This document shows positions 16,542 to 24,973 of a DNA stretch of 44,747 nt, piece by piece. The translations under genes were made by a program, and so were the position numbers. Under the pieces are notes generated by a model. The model was not told where the DNA came from. It saw nothing but the letters and a program-made list of their open reading frames with translations, and made no database searches. The DNA comes from Caldisericota bacterium (GTDB taxonomy: Bacteria; Caldisericota; JANLFM01): NCBI GenBank assembly GCA_024655965.1, contig JANLFL010000001.1:109090-153836 (forward strand), in the 5' to 3' direction. Position 1 is the first letter of the stretch, and the number at the start of each line of letters is the position of its first letter.

Positions 16542-17660
16542 ATGGAAAATTTGATCTGCCCCTCCTGCGGAAGAAAATATCCTCCAATGGGGGGTCCCTG
16601 GAGGTGCGAATGCCGTTCCCCTCTGGATCTGGAATTCGAGGGGGTACTCGACTTTAACAAAATCGCCAGGAGGCCCCCAGGGATCTGGCGGTACAGGGAA
16701 AGCCTGCCAATTGAGGAAGATTCAAATATCGTCTCCCTGGGAGAGGGCTCCACTCCCCTTATCCCATCCAGGGTTTTTGGAAAAGATGCCCTCTTGAAGC
16801 TCGATTTCCTATTTCCCTCGGGCTCCTTCAAAGACCGGGGGGCTTCCGTTCTTTTAAGCAAAGTCAAGGAATTGGGGATTAATGAAATCCTCGAGGATTC
16901 TTCGGGAAATGCGGGGGCAGCCATCGCCGCTTATGCAGCAAGGGCTGGGGTTAAATGCCACATCTTCGTCCCGGAGACGGCTTCTCCTGGAAAACTTCAG
17001 CAGATCAAAGCATACGGGGCGAAGATCCATGTTATTCCCGGAAACAGGTCAGATGTCTCGCAAGCCGCAATTAAGGAAGCGGAGAGAATTTTTTTCGCAA
17101 GCCACGTCTGGAACCCCTACTTCCTTCAAGGGGTCAAAACAATTGCCTTTGAGATATTCGAACAGTTTAATTTCCGGGTTCCAGATTCGGTAATCCTCCC
17201 AGTTGGCAACGGAACACTGCTCATGGGGGCTTATCTGGGCTTTCTGGAACTTTTAAAGCAGGGGTTAATTAAAAGGATCCCCCGATTCTTCGGGGTTCAG
17301 GCAGAAGCCTGTGCACCAATTTTCCAAGAATTTAAACTCAAAAATTTTGGGGGAAAAACCCTTAAGCCTCTCCCTACCCTGGCTGAAGGAATAGCCGTCC
17401 CCGACCCTCCAAGAATTGGACAAGTCCTAAAAATCATTAGGGAGACCGATGGGACAATTCTTTCGGTCACCGAGGAGGAAATCATGGAGGGAGTGAGGGA
17501 ATTGAATTCCCTGGGAATCTTTGCCGAACCGACTTCCGCCGTGGCGATTGCCGGGTTTAAAAAACTACCAAATGTCCCTGGGGAAAGGGTATTGATCCCG
17601 ATTACCGGCTCGGGTTTAAAAACTTTTCAAGCTTTTCAAAAAATTCTCCCTCCAAAGTGA
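16542..17660 (+). CDS. thrC: Threonine synthase
   Basis: This 372-residue fold-type II PLP enzyme should convert O-phosphohomoserine to threonine. An N-terminal zinc-ribbon-like segment (CPSCGRKY ... WRCEC) is typical of this threonine synthase subgroup. The PLP lysine lies in FPSGSFKDRGA. The phosphate/PLP loop is EDSSGNAGAAIAAYAA and a C-terminal PLP contact is LIPITGSGLK. The length is close to the 350-420 of the short class. The SD is weak (AAAAGAA). The gene is divergent from the glycerol operon and no homoserine-pathway genes are nearby. A related PLP lyase is possible but less likely. Confidence 0.88.
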   Translation: MENLICPSCGRKYPPMGGPWRCECRSPLDLEFEGVLDFNKIARRPPGIWRYRESLPIEEDSNIVSLGEGSTPLIPSRVFGKDALLKLDFLFPSGSFKDRGASVLLSKVKELGINEILEDSSGNAGAAIAAYAARAGVKCHIFVPETASPGKLQQIKAYGAKIHVIPGNRSDVSQAAIKEAERIFFASHVWNPYFLQGVKTIAFEIFEQFNFRVPDSVILPVGNGTLLMGAYLGFLELLKQGLIKRIPRFFGVQAEACAPIFQEFKLKNFGGKTLKPLPTLAEGIAVPDPPRIGQVLKIIRETDGTILSVTEEEIMEGVRELNSLGIFAEPTSAVAIAGFKKLPNVPGERVLIPITGSGLKTFQAFQKILPPK

Positions 17661-17781
17661 ACCTTTTCTGACCCCCCTGCGTATTAGTTGAAAATGGCCC
17701 GTTGAGGTTCTCTCCGGGAATGGTTTTCCTGGGGAACTTTTGGAGGAAAATGGAAATAAAAAAGGTTTCAATTAAAAAGAA

Positions 17782-18303
17782 ATGCCTGAAGAAGAATTCG
17801 AACTCATATCAAGGCTTAAAAAGGACGATAAGGATGCCTTTTCCCAGCTTTATGGGAAACACCGCCTGCAAGTTTTCAGGGCTGCTTATTTGATCCTGGG
17901 AAATCGGGAACAGGCGGAGGATATCATGCAAGAATCCTTTTTCAAATTGTGGACAAATCGAAGGAAAATCAGGGAAGGGCCAGTCCTTCCCTGGCTCCTC
18001 AAGGTGGCAACGAACGCTTCCCTTTCCCTCTTCAGGAAAAGACGGGAGTATCCTCTTGAGGAAATCCCATTTCCCGAATCCGGGAAGGACAACCCCGAAG
18101 AAGCCCTGATCTTTAAGGAAATCCTCCAGGGGCTGAGCAAACTGCCAAAAAGGCAGAGGGCGGTTCTCGCTTTCCGCCTGGTTTTCGAATATTCGGAGGA
18201 GGAGACAGCGAAAATTCTGGGAATTCCCCGGGGCACAGTGCGTTCCAACTTATTCAAAGCGAAGGAAAACTTGAGGAAAAGGATAAATGAACAGGGATTT
18301 TGA
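17782..18303 (+). CDS. ECF-family RNA polymerase sigma factor
   Basis: This 173-residue sigma-70-family factor has region 2 (DAFSQLYGKHRLQVFRAAYL, with AEDIMQESFFKLW as the -10 recognition part). A short linker is followed by region 4 (LPKRQRAVLAFRLVFEYSEEETAKILGIPRGTVRSNL), which carries a helix-turn-helix. Regions 1 and 3 are absent, which defines the extracytoplasmic-function class. ATG 17782 has a poor SD. The following gene overlaps it by 17 nt and encodes a one-helix membrane protein, the usual arrangement for a sigma/anti-sigma pair. Target promoters cannot be deduced from this window. Confidence 0.95.
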   Translation: MPEEEFELISRLKKDDKDAFSQLYGKHRLQVFRAAYLILGNREQAEDIMQESFFKLWTNRRKIREGPVLPWLLKVATNASLSLFRKRREYPLEEIPFPESGKDNPEEALIFKEILQGLSKLPKRQRAVLAFRLVFEYSEEETAKILGIPRGTVRSNLFKAKENLRKRINEQGF

Positions 18304-18988
18304 CGAGAAAATAAAAAGGGTCCTGGAGCGAGTTTCCAGCCTATCTCCCGAATTCATCTCAGGGGATGAGCTCTTAAGAAATAAAAAAAGGCAACACCAA
18401 AAAAGGAAAGCATTCGCCGCAGGTTTCCTTCCCCTGCTGCTCATCGCCTTGTTCTTTTCCGTAACCGCCTTCCCGGTATTTGCCGGCCAGGAGAACTTGA
18501 CTCAGTTTTTGACCTCCAGGAGGATCGCCCAGGAGCTGAAAAATTGGGATGATCTTAATTCCGGAAATCAAAAGGATGAGGAACTCGCCCTGGAACTGGG
18601 AATCCCGGTGGAACAGGTTAAATCCTTAAGGGATTCGGGTTACGGTTACGGCGAGATTGCCCTGATGGCTGCCCTTTCCCGGGAATCGGAAAAAAACATC
18701 TCCCAAATTCAGGAAATGAGGGAAAAGGGATGGGGATGGGGAAGGATTTCCTCGGAATTGGGGGCCTCCAACGAAACCACCTTCAAGCAAATGGAAAAAC
18801 ACCGGGAGGGGCTCCAGGAAAAATTGCGAAAGGGTTTTTGGAGCGATTCAAAGGGGGAAAATGACCTGAATGAACCGGGAAACCAACCTGAACAGAAGGG
18901 AAAGGAGAAACCTTCCACACCCGGGAATGTGAATCAGCCCCCCAAAAATTCCGACCATGGAAACAAGGGAAAAGTACAGTCCCCTTGA
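18287..18988 (+). CDS. Probable membrane anti-sigma factor with a tandem GYGYGEI/GWGWGRI module
   Basis: This 233-residue protein starts inside the end of the sigma gene. Residues 1-42 are charged and cytoplasmic, the part expected to hold the sigma factor. Residues of about 44-66 form one membrane helix (FLPLLLIALFFSVTAFPVFA). The outer part contains two similar helix-turn units, SGYGYGEIALMAALS and KGWGWGRISSELG, each preceded by acidic helices. It ends in a Pro/Asn/Lys-rich tail. No HxxxCxxC zinc anti-sigma motif is present. The anti-sigma role is inferred from the overlap and topology only. The outer domain may sense an envelope signal. Confidence 0.72.
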   Translation: MNRDFDEKIKRVLERVSSLSPEFISGDELLRNKKRQHQKRKAFAAGFLPLLLIALFFSVTAFPVFAGQENLTQFLTSRRIAQELKNWDDLNSGNQKDEELALELGIPVEQVKSLRDSGYGYGEIALMAALSRESEKNISQIQEMREKGWGWGRISSELGASNETTFKQMEKHREGLQEKLRKGFWSDSKGENDLNEPGNQPEQKGKEKPSTPGNVNQPPKNSDHGNKGKVQSP

Positions 18989-19045
18989 TCTTTAACGAAT
19001 CTTCATGTCAGGAAAGGAAAATCTTCAAACTCTCCCTTCAGAATC

Positions 19046-19186
19046 ATGGGAGAAGAAACTGAAAAATCAGAAAAACAAGAGGTTAAAAAGGAAATGTGGC
19101 AAAAACTTTTGATGTTTTTGGGAATACCAGCTTCACAGTGTCTGTTCTGCAGTTATTGGAGTGAATGCTGGGGAAAGGCAGTGTAA
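19046..19186 (+). CDS. Possible 46-residue cysteine-containing small protein
   Basis: An ATG frame encodes a charged N-terminus ([18 protein letters not shown]), a short hydrophobic part and [12 protein letters not shown] with three Cys. It ends by overlapping the next gene. There is no clear SD and I recognise no family. The C-x2-C-x5-C spacing could bind a metal. It may also be a chance frame. Confidence 0.3.
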   Translation: MGEETEKSEKQEVKKEMWQKLLMFLGIPASQCLFCSYWSECWGKAV

Positions 19187-20505
19187 AGGAAATGAAAAAT
19201 TACATAGGAGTCGCGCTTGTTCTTTTAATAGCCGTATTCATCCAGGTCCTTCCGGTTCTGGCGTGGGATGACTGCCCCCTGGGACTGGTGAATGACCCGT
19301 ATCCAGGATCATGCCCCCGCTACGTTGATACAAATGGGGACGGAATCTGCGATCACAGTCAGAGCGCTCCGGAAACGGTTTCCAGCGCCCCTCCAATTCA
19401 AGAACAAAATGAGCAGGAAACCTCGCAAGAGGCACTCCCCCGGGTTACTCCCCAGGAAACGGAAGAAAATGCCCCCCAGGGAGATTTCTCTGCTGCAATT
19501 GAGGAAATTTCCCTCCTTTCCTCAAGAAAACTGCGGGATTTGAAGATAGGGGATCTGAAGAACCTTTACGGTCTGCCGACCGAGTCCCTGATTTCGGCCT
19601 TGGATTCAACGGGGATCAAAGCGGACGAGGGAACAACCATAGATCGAATACTCAAGGAAGGTGGTTTTTCCCGTTCAGATTTTCTAGTTTTCCTGGAAAA
19701 TTCGGTAAAAACCGCTCCCATCGCAAATTCAGCGGAAAACCCGGATCTTGACTCGATTAACCCCGGGGTCCAGACCCCAACCGAAAGCCAAACCACAAAA
19801 ACCTCCTCCACCCCAACGCTTGCCGGAGCAGGCGGAACGCAAAAAGGGAAACCGAATCCTTTCTTCTGGACGAGGGGAGAGGCTTTCGCGCTCTATTCCA
19901 CCCTGTTTTTAATCCTGGTTTTAAAAAGCCTGACGAGTATCCAGAGGAGATTTCCCAGGAAATCCCTGAAATGGTTCACTTTAAAAAATTACCACTTTTT
20001 CCTGAACCTCATTTTGCTTGCCAGCTTTTCCCTTTCCTTCATCACCGGGCTAATGGATTTCCTGTCTATTGAATTCGGCCTCTTTTCTCAGTGGGGAAAG
20101 CAGATCGTGGCCCTCCATTACAATTCCTCCTACGTAATGCTCCTTGTGGGCCTTGTTCACGCCCTCTGGCACATCCCATATTACCGGGGCTGTATTAAGC
20201 AGACAGGAAAACTTTTCCGGAAAAACCGGATTTCCTTCTGGAAATGGGTACTGAACATCTTCCTGACAATTAGTTTTGCACTTTCAATCCTGAGCGGACT
20301 TATCAATTACCTCGCCCTTTATTTCCACTGGACAGGGATCCCAGGCCCTTCATTGAGCGTACACATATACTCTTCCCTGGTCTTGATGGGAGTTTCCCTC
20401 TTGCATACGCTCTGGCATCTGGAATATTACCGAAAGAATTTAAGCCTGGGCTCAACCCAGAAATCCAAGGGGGCGAGCGAAACCCAGGGGTGCCCGGTTT
20501 CCTGA
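19165..20505 (+). CDS. Exported DUF4405-like membrane protein with N-terminal Cys/EF-hand-like motif
   Basis: This 446-residue protein starts with a signal peptide or helix ([21 protein letters not shown]). The segment [30 protein letters not shown] follows, combining three Cys with a calcium-loop-like DTNGDG; it recurs in exported redox proteins of anaerobes. Residues of about 60-240 are a low-complexity linker around a small helical unit. The C-terminal 200 residues form four or five membrane helices with His at helix ends ([57 protein letters not shown]). These could bind heme as in DUF4405/cytochrome b-like proteins. ATG 19192 is an alternative start that also yields a signal peptide. It is probably under the same control as the ECF genes. 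Confidence 0.75.
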   Translation: MLGKGSVKEMKNYIGVALVLLIAVFIQVLPVLAWDDCPLGLVNDPYPGSCPRYVDTNGDGICDHSQSAPETVSSAPPIQEQNEQETSQEALPRVTPQETEENAPQGDFSAAIEEISLLSSRKLRDLKIGDLKNLYGLPTESLISALDSTGIKADEGTTIDRILKEGGFSRSDFLVFLENSVKTAPIANSAENPDLDSINPGVQTPTESQTTKTSSTPTLAGAGGTQKGKPNPFFWTRGEAFALYSTLFLILVLKSLTSIQRRFPRKSLKWFTLKNYHFFLNLILLASFSLSFITGLMDFLSIEFGLFSQWGKQIVALHYNSSYVMLLVGLVHALWHIPYYRGCIKQTGKLFRKNRISFWKWVLNIFLTISFALSILSGLINYLALYFHWTGIPGPSLSVHIYSSLVLMGVSLLHTLWHLEYYRKNLSLGSTQKSKGASETQGCPVS

Positions 20506-20508
20506 GGC

Positions 20509-21403
20509 TTAAAGCCCTAAGGAAGCTCTGAGGTTTCTGGGAATAATTTCCAGGTAGTCTCCAATTCCAAGCTGATTAAATTTGCCTTTAATCCCTTCAA
20601 AAAAGGGGGGGGAAAGTTCCTCCCCCTTTAAGAGGACTTCGGTTTCCTCATTTGTGAATTCCACCACTTTTTCTACCCCTACCAGGAAAGGGGAATTCAC
20701 GGGGCAGACCTCCTGACATCGAAAACAGCCGATTAAGAAACCCATTCCTGAATTATGAAAAAACGATGGCAACTCAATCGGGTTTTCCCTTTAATAGGCC
20801 AGGCAGAGCTCCGTTTTTAACCGAAACCGCTCCCCGGAAATTGCCCCGGTTGGGCAGTTATTCAGGCAGGCATTACAGCCCTCACAATCAGGGGCAATCC
20901 GGCTTTCTGCGAAGGGATCGAATTCGGGAGGGAAATCGGAGAAAAAGGAGGCAAGGACGGCGCGGTGGCCGGTGGAAGACAAAAAGACATTCAAAAACCC
21001 CTCCATCTGAGAAAGGGTCTCCTCCAAAAAGGAATAGGTCACGGGGACCAAGAGGGAATGGTTTCTTCCCTTCCATTGAAACGGCCTGGGAGGAGGGCCT
21101 GGGAGCAGCAAGGATAATAAGCGAAAGGGCATCGGGGAAATCCGAAGGAGGGGAATAAATGAACTTTCCAATATAATTTTTATCCAGGACTTCGGGGAAA
21201 ATCCCTTCTTTTCTCCTGCGAGAAATTTCCTCCCTGAGATCCCCGAGGTGCTTGATGGGAACAACTTTGAATTGGTAGGCGTTTTCCCCCAACTGAAAGA
21301 ACATTCTCACTTTAATTCCCTGCAAAAAGGGGGTTTTATTTTTCTTCTCTACCATTGACAGAAAGAGGTTCGGAATAGTTCGCTTTTTCCAATTGGAAAT
21401 CAT
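20509..21403 (-). pseudogene. Decayed QueG-related double [4Fe-4S] cluster protein
   Basis: Three pieces on the minus strand join into one relative of the epoxyqueuosine-reductase/COG1600 double-cluster family. The N-terminal piece (VVPIKHLGDLREEI ... DALSLIILAAPRP) is in one frame. A shift in the C-rich tract near 21090-21110 leads into PPPRPFQWKGR, then CEGCNACLNNCPTGAI. An in-frame TAA at 20791-20793 interrupts the chain just before the second cluster, CFRCQEVCPVN, and the usual C-terminal EIIPRNLRASL. The conserved GRYGRNN-type region between the strand-rich and cluster parts also seems to be missing, so an internal deletion is likely. It is convergent with the DUF4405-like gene, with a 3-bp gap. 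Confidence 0.82.
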
Positions 21404-21617
21404 CTGAAACCATATACATTCCGTTTTCCCCTCAGATCTGGTAGCTTAAGGGGTCCTTGTTCCGGGCATACAGGTAAATCTTCCGATTTTTGGCCAAAAG
21501 TCTGGGGAAAGCAAAAACCCTGAAAACCTGAAAAAACCCGGGGTCAATCTTTTCAACCATGGTGGGGTGGTTTTTGCCTCTCGGAAAATTGAAGCTCCGA
21601 AGCATTAGCACCAAAAA

Positions 21618-21631
21618 CTATATTAATATAG
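21618..21631. promoter_or_regulatory. 14-bp perfect palindrome upstream of the ProC-like gene
   Basis: CTATATTAATATAG is a perfect palindrome 41 bp before the ATG at 21672. It overlaps possible -10 sequences for either direction, so it may be an operator, though AT-rich palindromes arise by chance. The surrounding 21404-21671 stretch holds no other gene I can support. Confidence 0.35.
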
Positions 21632-21671
21632 TAAGGATTACCGGTTAAATGCTTTGAAAAGGAGCGGTTGC

Positions 21672-22448
21672 ATGGAAAAAACCCTTGGTTTTATCGGAGG
21701 GGGTCGTCTAACAGGGATTTTCCTGGGAGGATTAAGGAAGGCCGGGGCCCTTTCCCAAAAAATAATGGTGAGCGATGTAAGGGAGGAAGCCCTGGAAAGA
21801 ATCAAATCATCTTTTCCGGGAATTCATGCTTACCTGAAGGATAATTCAAAACCCTTTTCCGCAGATTATGTATTTCTGGCGGTCCCACCCCCTTTGGTCC
21901 TGCAGGTTACCAGGGAGGGGAAAGAAAACCTCAAGGAGACTGCGGTGGTATTCTCCCCTGCCCCGGGGATAAGGATTTCCCAGATCCTGGAAGCGCTTTC
22001 GGGTTTCAAAAGGATTGTCCGGGTGATCCCCAATGCACCTTCCCTGATTTGCCAGGGCTTCAACCCCCTCACCTTTTCCGAGGGATTCAGTGGGGAGGAG
22101 AAGAATGAGATCAAGTCCTGGCTTTCAGTTCTGGGTGAATGCCCGGAGGTTCCAGAGGATCACCTGGAAGCCTACGCCATCTTGACGGCCATGGGGCCCA
22201 CCTATTTCTGGTTCCAAATGGAGGAATTGAGCAAACTTGGGCAATCCTTCGGATTGAAAAAGGAGGAAGTGGAAAGGGGCCTTTTAAAAATGATCGAGGG
22301 AAGTGCGCGGCTTCTTTTTCAATCGGGTTTGGACCGGGAAGAAGTGCTGGATTTAATCCCTGCAAAGCCCCTGAAGGATTCGGAGGAAACCATCAGGGGA
22401 ATTTTGGAATCAACGTTGACCGCCCTTTTCCAAAAAATGAAAAAATAA
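21672..22448 (+). CDS. ProC-like pyrroline-5-carboxylate reductase family protein
   Basis: This 258-residue protein has the NADP Rossmann start LGFIGGGRLTGIFLGGL and the family-typical segment VRVIPNAPSLICQG. The C-terminal helical domain is divergent. AMGPTYFWFQMEEL replaces the usual SGSGPAY, and IPAKPLKDSEE replaces the VxSPGGTT loop that contacts the substrate. It is therefore a ProC relative whose substrate may not be pyrroline-5-carboxylate. ATG 21672 is preferred over 21654 because AAAGGAG lies upstream at good spacing and the fold begins there. A clear terminator follows, so it seems monocistronic. Confidence 0.8.
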   Translation: MEKTLGFIGGGRLTGIFLGGLRKAGALSQKIMVSDVREEALERIKSSFPGIHAYLKDNSKPFSADYVFLAVPPPLVLQVTREGKENLKETAVVFSPAPGIRISQILEALSGFKRIVRVIPNAPSLICQGFNPLTFSEGFSGEEKNEIKSWLSVLGECPEVPEDHLEAYAILTAMGPTYFWFQMEELSKLGQSFGLKKEEVERGLLKMIEGSARLLFQSGLDREEVLDLIPAKPLKDSEETIRGILESTLTALFQKMKK

Positions 22449-22449
22449 A

Positions 22450-22474
22450 AAATGGGGACAGTCCCCATTTTTTT
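22450..22474 (+). terminator. Intrinsic terminator after the ProC-like gene
   Basis: AAATGGGGA and TCCCCATTT form a 9-bp stem with a CAG loop. The T-run extends the stem and continues to 22474. It lies 2 bp after the stop codon. Confidence 0.85.
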
Positions 22475-22525
22475 CTGGTCTGGGGATTGGCATTGGGAGC
22501 GGAACAGAGGCTGGGAAATTAAAAA

Positions 22526-23599
22526 ATGAGGAAAAAAGTGGAAAATTCCAAAGTGCTCCTGGCAATGAGTGGAGGGGTGGATAGCTCCTTTGCGGGTTAC
22601 CTTCTCCGGGAAAAGGGAGCAGAGGTCAGCGGGGTGTTTCTCCATCTTCACCCTAACTCCCGCTGCTGCTCCTCAGAAGCAGAATTAAGAGCAAGGGGAA
22701 CCGCAAAAAGGCTGGGCATTCCCTTCCAAATCCTGGACGCCCGGGAGGTCTTTGGAAAAAAAGTCCTGGACAATTTCCTTGAAAGAATAAAAATGGGGCT
22801 CACCCCCAACCCCTGCACTGTGTGCAACGAACGGGTGAAATTCGGATTCCTTCTAAATTACGCCCTGGAAAACGGTTTCGATTTCCTGGCCACGGGACAT
22901 TATTCCCGGGTGGTTTTCGATCCTCAAAAGGAGGTCTTTCGCCTTTTCAAGGGAAGGGATCCCCGCAAGGATCAAAGCTACATGCTCTACCGCTTAAACC
23001 AGAAAAGCCTTCCCCACGCCCTTTTCCCCCTTGGGGAATGGAGCAAGGAAGAGGTCTTCCAGAAAACAAGGGAATTGGGTTGGGAATTCCAGGACGTGAA
23101 GGAAAGCCAGGACCTTTGCTTCCTTCCCCCTCAAACCACCCTCATTCAATTCCTTGAGGGATTGGGATTTCCCAAGAATCCAGGACCAATTATTGACAGT
23201 TCGGGGAAAATCATAGGGACTCATCCAGGCCTTCACCTTTACACGGTGGGGCAAAGGAAGGGGATAAAACTCCCGGGAGGGCCTTTTTACGTCCTGAAAA
23301 TGGACCTGGAGAGAAATGCCCTGATTGTGGGGAGGAGGGAGGAAGGGCGAAGAAAAGCCCTGATCGCCGGAGAGATAAACTGGGTCTGTGAGCCTCCCGA
23401 GGCTTTCCCCCTCCAAGCGAAAGCCCGGATTCGCTACGGCCACAGGGAGGCGCCAGCAAAAATCGAGCTTTTTAACAATGATAGGCTAAAGGTTGTGTTC
23501 AAGGAACCTCAATTCGCCATCACCCCGGGCCAGTCGGTTGTTTTTTATCAAGGGGAAGAAGTACTGGGGGGCGGAGTAATCCTTGGACCACTTGAATAA
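22526..23599 (+). CDS. mnmA: tRNA-specific 2-thiouridylase
   Basis: This 357-residue enzyme would thiolate U34 of Lys, Glu and Gln tRNAs using ATP and a persulfide donor. The PP-loop is SGGVDSSFAGYLL. The nucleophilic Cys is in TPNPCTVCNERVKFG, and the partner Cys that makes the persulfide is in KESQDLCFL. The TVGQRKGI motif and the C-terminal beta-barrel, with GQSVVFYQGEEVLGGGVI, complete the family pattern. The length is normal (about 360). The SD is weak. A short extra CC (SRCCSS) follows strand two in place of the more usual D-x-E-x-C segment. Confidence 0.96.
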   Translation: MRKKVENSKVLLAMSGGVDSSFAGYLLREKGAEVSGVFLHLHPNSRCCSSEAELRARGTAKRLGIPFQILDAREVFGKKVLDNFLERIKMGLTPNPCTVCNERVKFGFLLNYALENGFDFLATGHYSRVVFDPQKEVFRLFKGRDPRKDQSYMLYRLNQKSLPHALFPLGEWSKEEVFQKTRELGWEFQDVKESQDLCFLPPQTTLIQFLEGLGFPKNPGPIIDSSGKIIGTHPGLHLYTVGQRKGIKLPGGPFYVLKMDLERNALIVGRREEGRRKALIAGEINWVCEPPEAFPLQAKARIRYGHREAPAKIELFNNDRLKVVFKEPQFAITPGQSVVFYQGEEVLGGGVILGPLE

Positions 23600-23652
23600 C
23601 TTCAAACCTGAAAAAAATTTTTCAAAAGCGCCTAAAAATGGCTTCCCCCCTA

Positions 23653-23680
23653 TTGCCAATTAAATTTTGAGGCTTATAAT
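23653..23680 (+). promoter_or_regulatory. Promoter of corA leader transcript
   Basis: TTGCCA (23653-23658) and a perfect TATAAT (23675-23680) are separated by 16 nt. Transcription should start near 23687, which leaves a 207-nt untranslated leader before corA. Confidence 0.75.
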
Positions 23681-23686
23681 TAGCAG

Positions 23687-23893
23687 GACAACTCCAAGTT
23701 GAAGGCAGGTGAAGACAATGGATAGTGAGGGTAGTCAACCGTTGCCCGCTTCCCTTTCAGGGGACTTAAAGCGAACCAAATGCCATTGTCTTTCCCTGAA
23801 CATCCCCTCCAAATAAAATCCCGCAAGCGCTGCTTTGGTCCCACCGAAAGAGAAGTCGTTCCATTTTTTCAAAATCAAAAAGGAGATGAGAAT
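23687..23893 (+). promoter_or_regulatory. Structured 207-nt leader of corA, class unknown
   Basis: The leader has a small CAACT-CCA-AGTTG hairpin (about 23690-23702) and an 8-bp closing stem. The closing stem is GACAATGG (23714-23721) with CCATTGTC (23783-23790), around 61 nt. Inside the enclosed part, CGCTT ... AAGCG can flank a CCC-TTTCA-GGG hairpin. I do not recognise it as the M-box, cobalamin, yybP-ykoY or NiCo type. A long leader with a closed multistem domain ahead of a divalent-metal channel suggests ion-responsive control. A frame starting at 23780 reads through the leader but has no SD and is rejected as the start of corA. Confidence 0.5.
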
Positions 23894-24865
23894 ATGATCA
23901 AAGCATTGCGCACAATCGGTGGAGAACTGGTACCCGTTTCCGATCTCAAAGAGAGGAACGCCTGGATAAACATCGTCAATCCCACCGAAGAAGAACTCCT
24001 CAGGGCCTCGGAGGAAATCGGAATCCACATGGACTTCTTAAAGCCGGCCCTGGATGAGGAGGAAAGGCCCCACATCGAAGTCGATGAGGGACAGATCCTC
24101 ATCCTGATTAAAACTCCTATCCTTCGCCGGCTCGACGGGAATTTCATCTGCGACACGGTCCCTCTGGGAATCGTGGTCACGGAAAACTCCATCGTCACGA
24201 TCTCCATGGTGGAAAACGAGGTCTTGAAGGAATTCGAGGCATCAAAGCCCCCCACCTGCCACACCGCGAAGAGGACTCGCTTCCTGCTTCAAATCCTCTT
24301 TAAGACTGCAGCCCATTACTTAAAATACCTGAGGTTGATCGAACAGAAATCCGACGAAATAGAATCCCAGCTTCAGAAGTCGATGAAAAACGAGGAAATC
24401 ACCAGGCTTTTAAACCTGGAAAAGAGCCTTGTATATTTCACCACCTCCCTCAAGGCCAACCAGATCGTTTTCGAAAGGCTGCTCCGCTCCCAGCTTTCGC
24501 GAACACCGGAAGCTGCAACCACCATTCAGGTGCTGAAAATGTACGAGGAGGACCAGGACCTTCTGGAAGATGTAATCATTGAGAACAAGCAGGCAATCGA
24601 GATGAGCGAGACCTACAGCAATATTCTGAGCAACACAATGGATGCCTACGCTTCGATCATCTCCAACAACTTAAACATCGTATTGAAATTCCTCACCTCC
24701 ATAACCATCGTCCTGGCTTTACCCACGATGGTGGCTTCCTTCTACGGGATGAACGTGGGACTCCCCCTCTCCGATCATCCCCTTTCCTTCTGGATCATCC
24801 TGGGAATTTCCGCTTTCATTGGCGGGCTGGCAGTTTACTTCTTGAAGAAAAGGCAGATGCTTTAA
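23894..24865 (+). CDS. corA: CorA-family divalent metal (magnesium) transporter
   Basis: This 323-residue protein has the CorA layout: a cytoplasmic alpha/beta domain, a long stalk helix (LLQILFKTAAHYLKYLRLI), and two C-terminal membrane helices. The signature YGMN lies near residue 283, in FYGMNVGLP, at the pore mouth. The extracellular loop MNVGLPLSDHP follows, then the second helix and a basic tail (KKRQML). The protein works as a homopentamer that admits Mg2+ and in some relatives Co2+ or Zn2+. ATG 23894 follows AAAGGAGATGAGAAT, which gives the typical family start. It is followed by a strong terminator. Confidence 0.96.
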   Translation: MIKALRTIGGELVPVSDLKERNAWINIVNPTEEELLRASEEIGIHMDFLKPALDEEERPHIEVDEGQILILIKTPILRRLDGNFICDTVPLGIVVTENSIVTISMVENEVLKEFEASKPPTCHTAKRTRFLLQILFKTAAHYLKYLRLIEQKSDEIESQLQKSMKNEEITRLLNLEKSLVYFTTSLKANQIVFERLLRSQLSRTPEAATTIQVLKMYEEDQDLLEDVIIENKQAIEMSETYSNILSNTMDAYASIISNNLNIVLKFLTSITIVLALPTMVASFYGMNVGLPLSDHPLSFWIILGISAFIGGLAVYFLKKRQML

Positions 24866-24883
24866 AAATGGATGAAAAAAAGA

Positions 24884-24925
24884 AAAACCCTCCCTTTGGG
24901 CTTCTTCCAGGGGGAGGGTTTTTTT
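24884..24925 (+). terminator. Intrinsic terminator after corA
   Basis: AAAACCCTCCC (24884-24894) pairs with GGGAGGGTTTT (24912-24922), with further T to 24925. A TATAAT at 24928-24933 directly after it could serve the sensor kinase gene, although no good -35 is seen. Confidence 0.9.
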
Positions 24926-24973
24926 GATATAATTCAACGGTCCAAAATCGGAAAAAAGAAACCGAAAAGGTTA

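Noticed and set aside
17702-17893. A 63-codon frame ahead of the sigma gene
   Set aside because: It overlaps the sigma factor in another frame and shows no domain or SD support.
21432-21614. A 60-codon minus-strand frame upstream of the pseudogene
   Set aside because: No family similarity, no clear SD, and it lies in a degraded region; it may be a remnant but cannot be supported as a gene.
23714-23790. M-box magnesium riboswitch upstream of corA
   Set aside because: Individual short matches (GGTGA, GTCAAC) occur, but the order and the other conserved M-box segments are missing.
23780-23893. An upstream extension of corA starting at 23780
   Set aside because: It has no SD and overlaps the structured leader; the CorA family start and a strong SD are at 23894.
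24872-24973. An N-terminal extension of the sensor kinase
   Set aside because: It would be translated through the corA terminator hairpin; ATG 24974 gives a normal start just before the first membrane helix.
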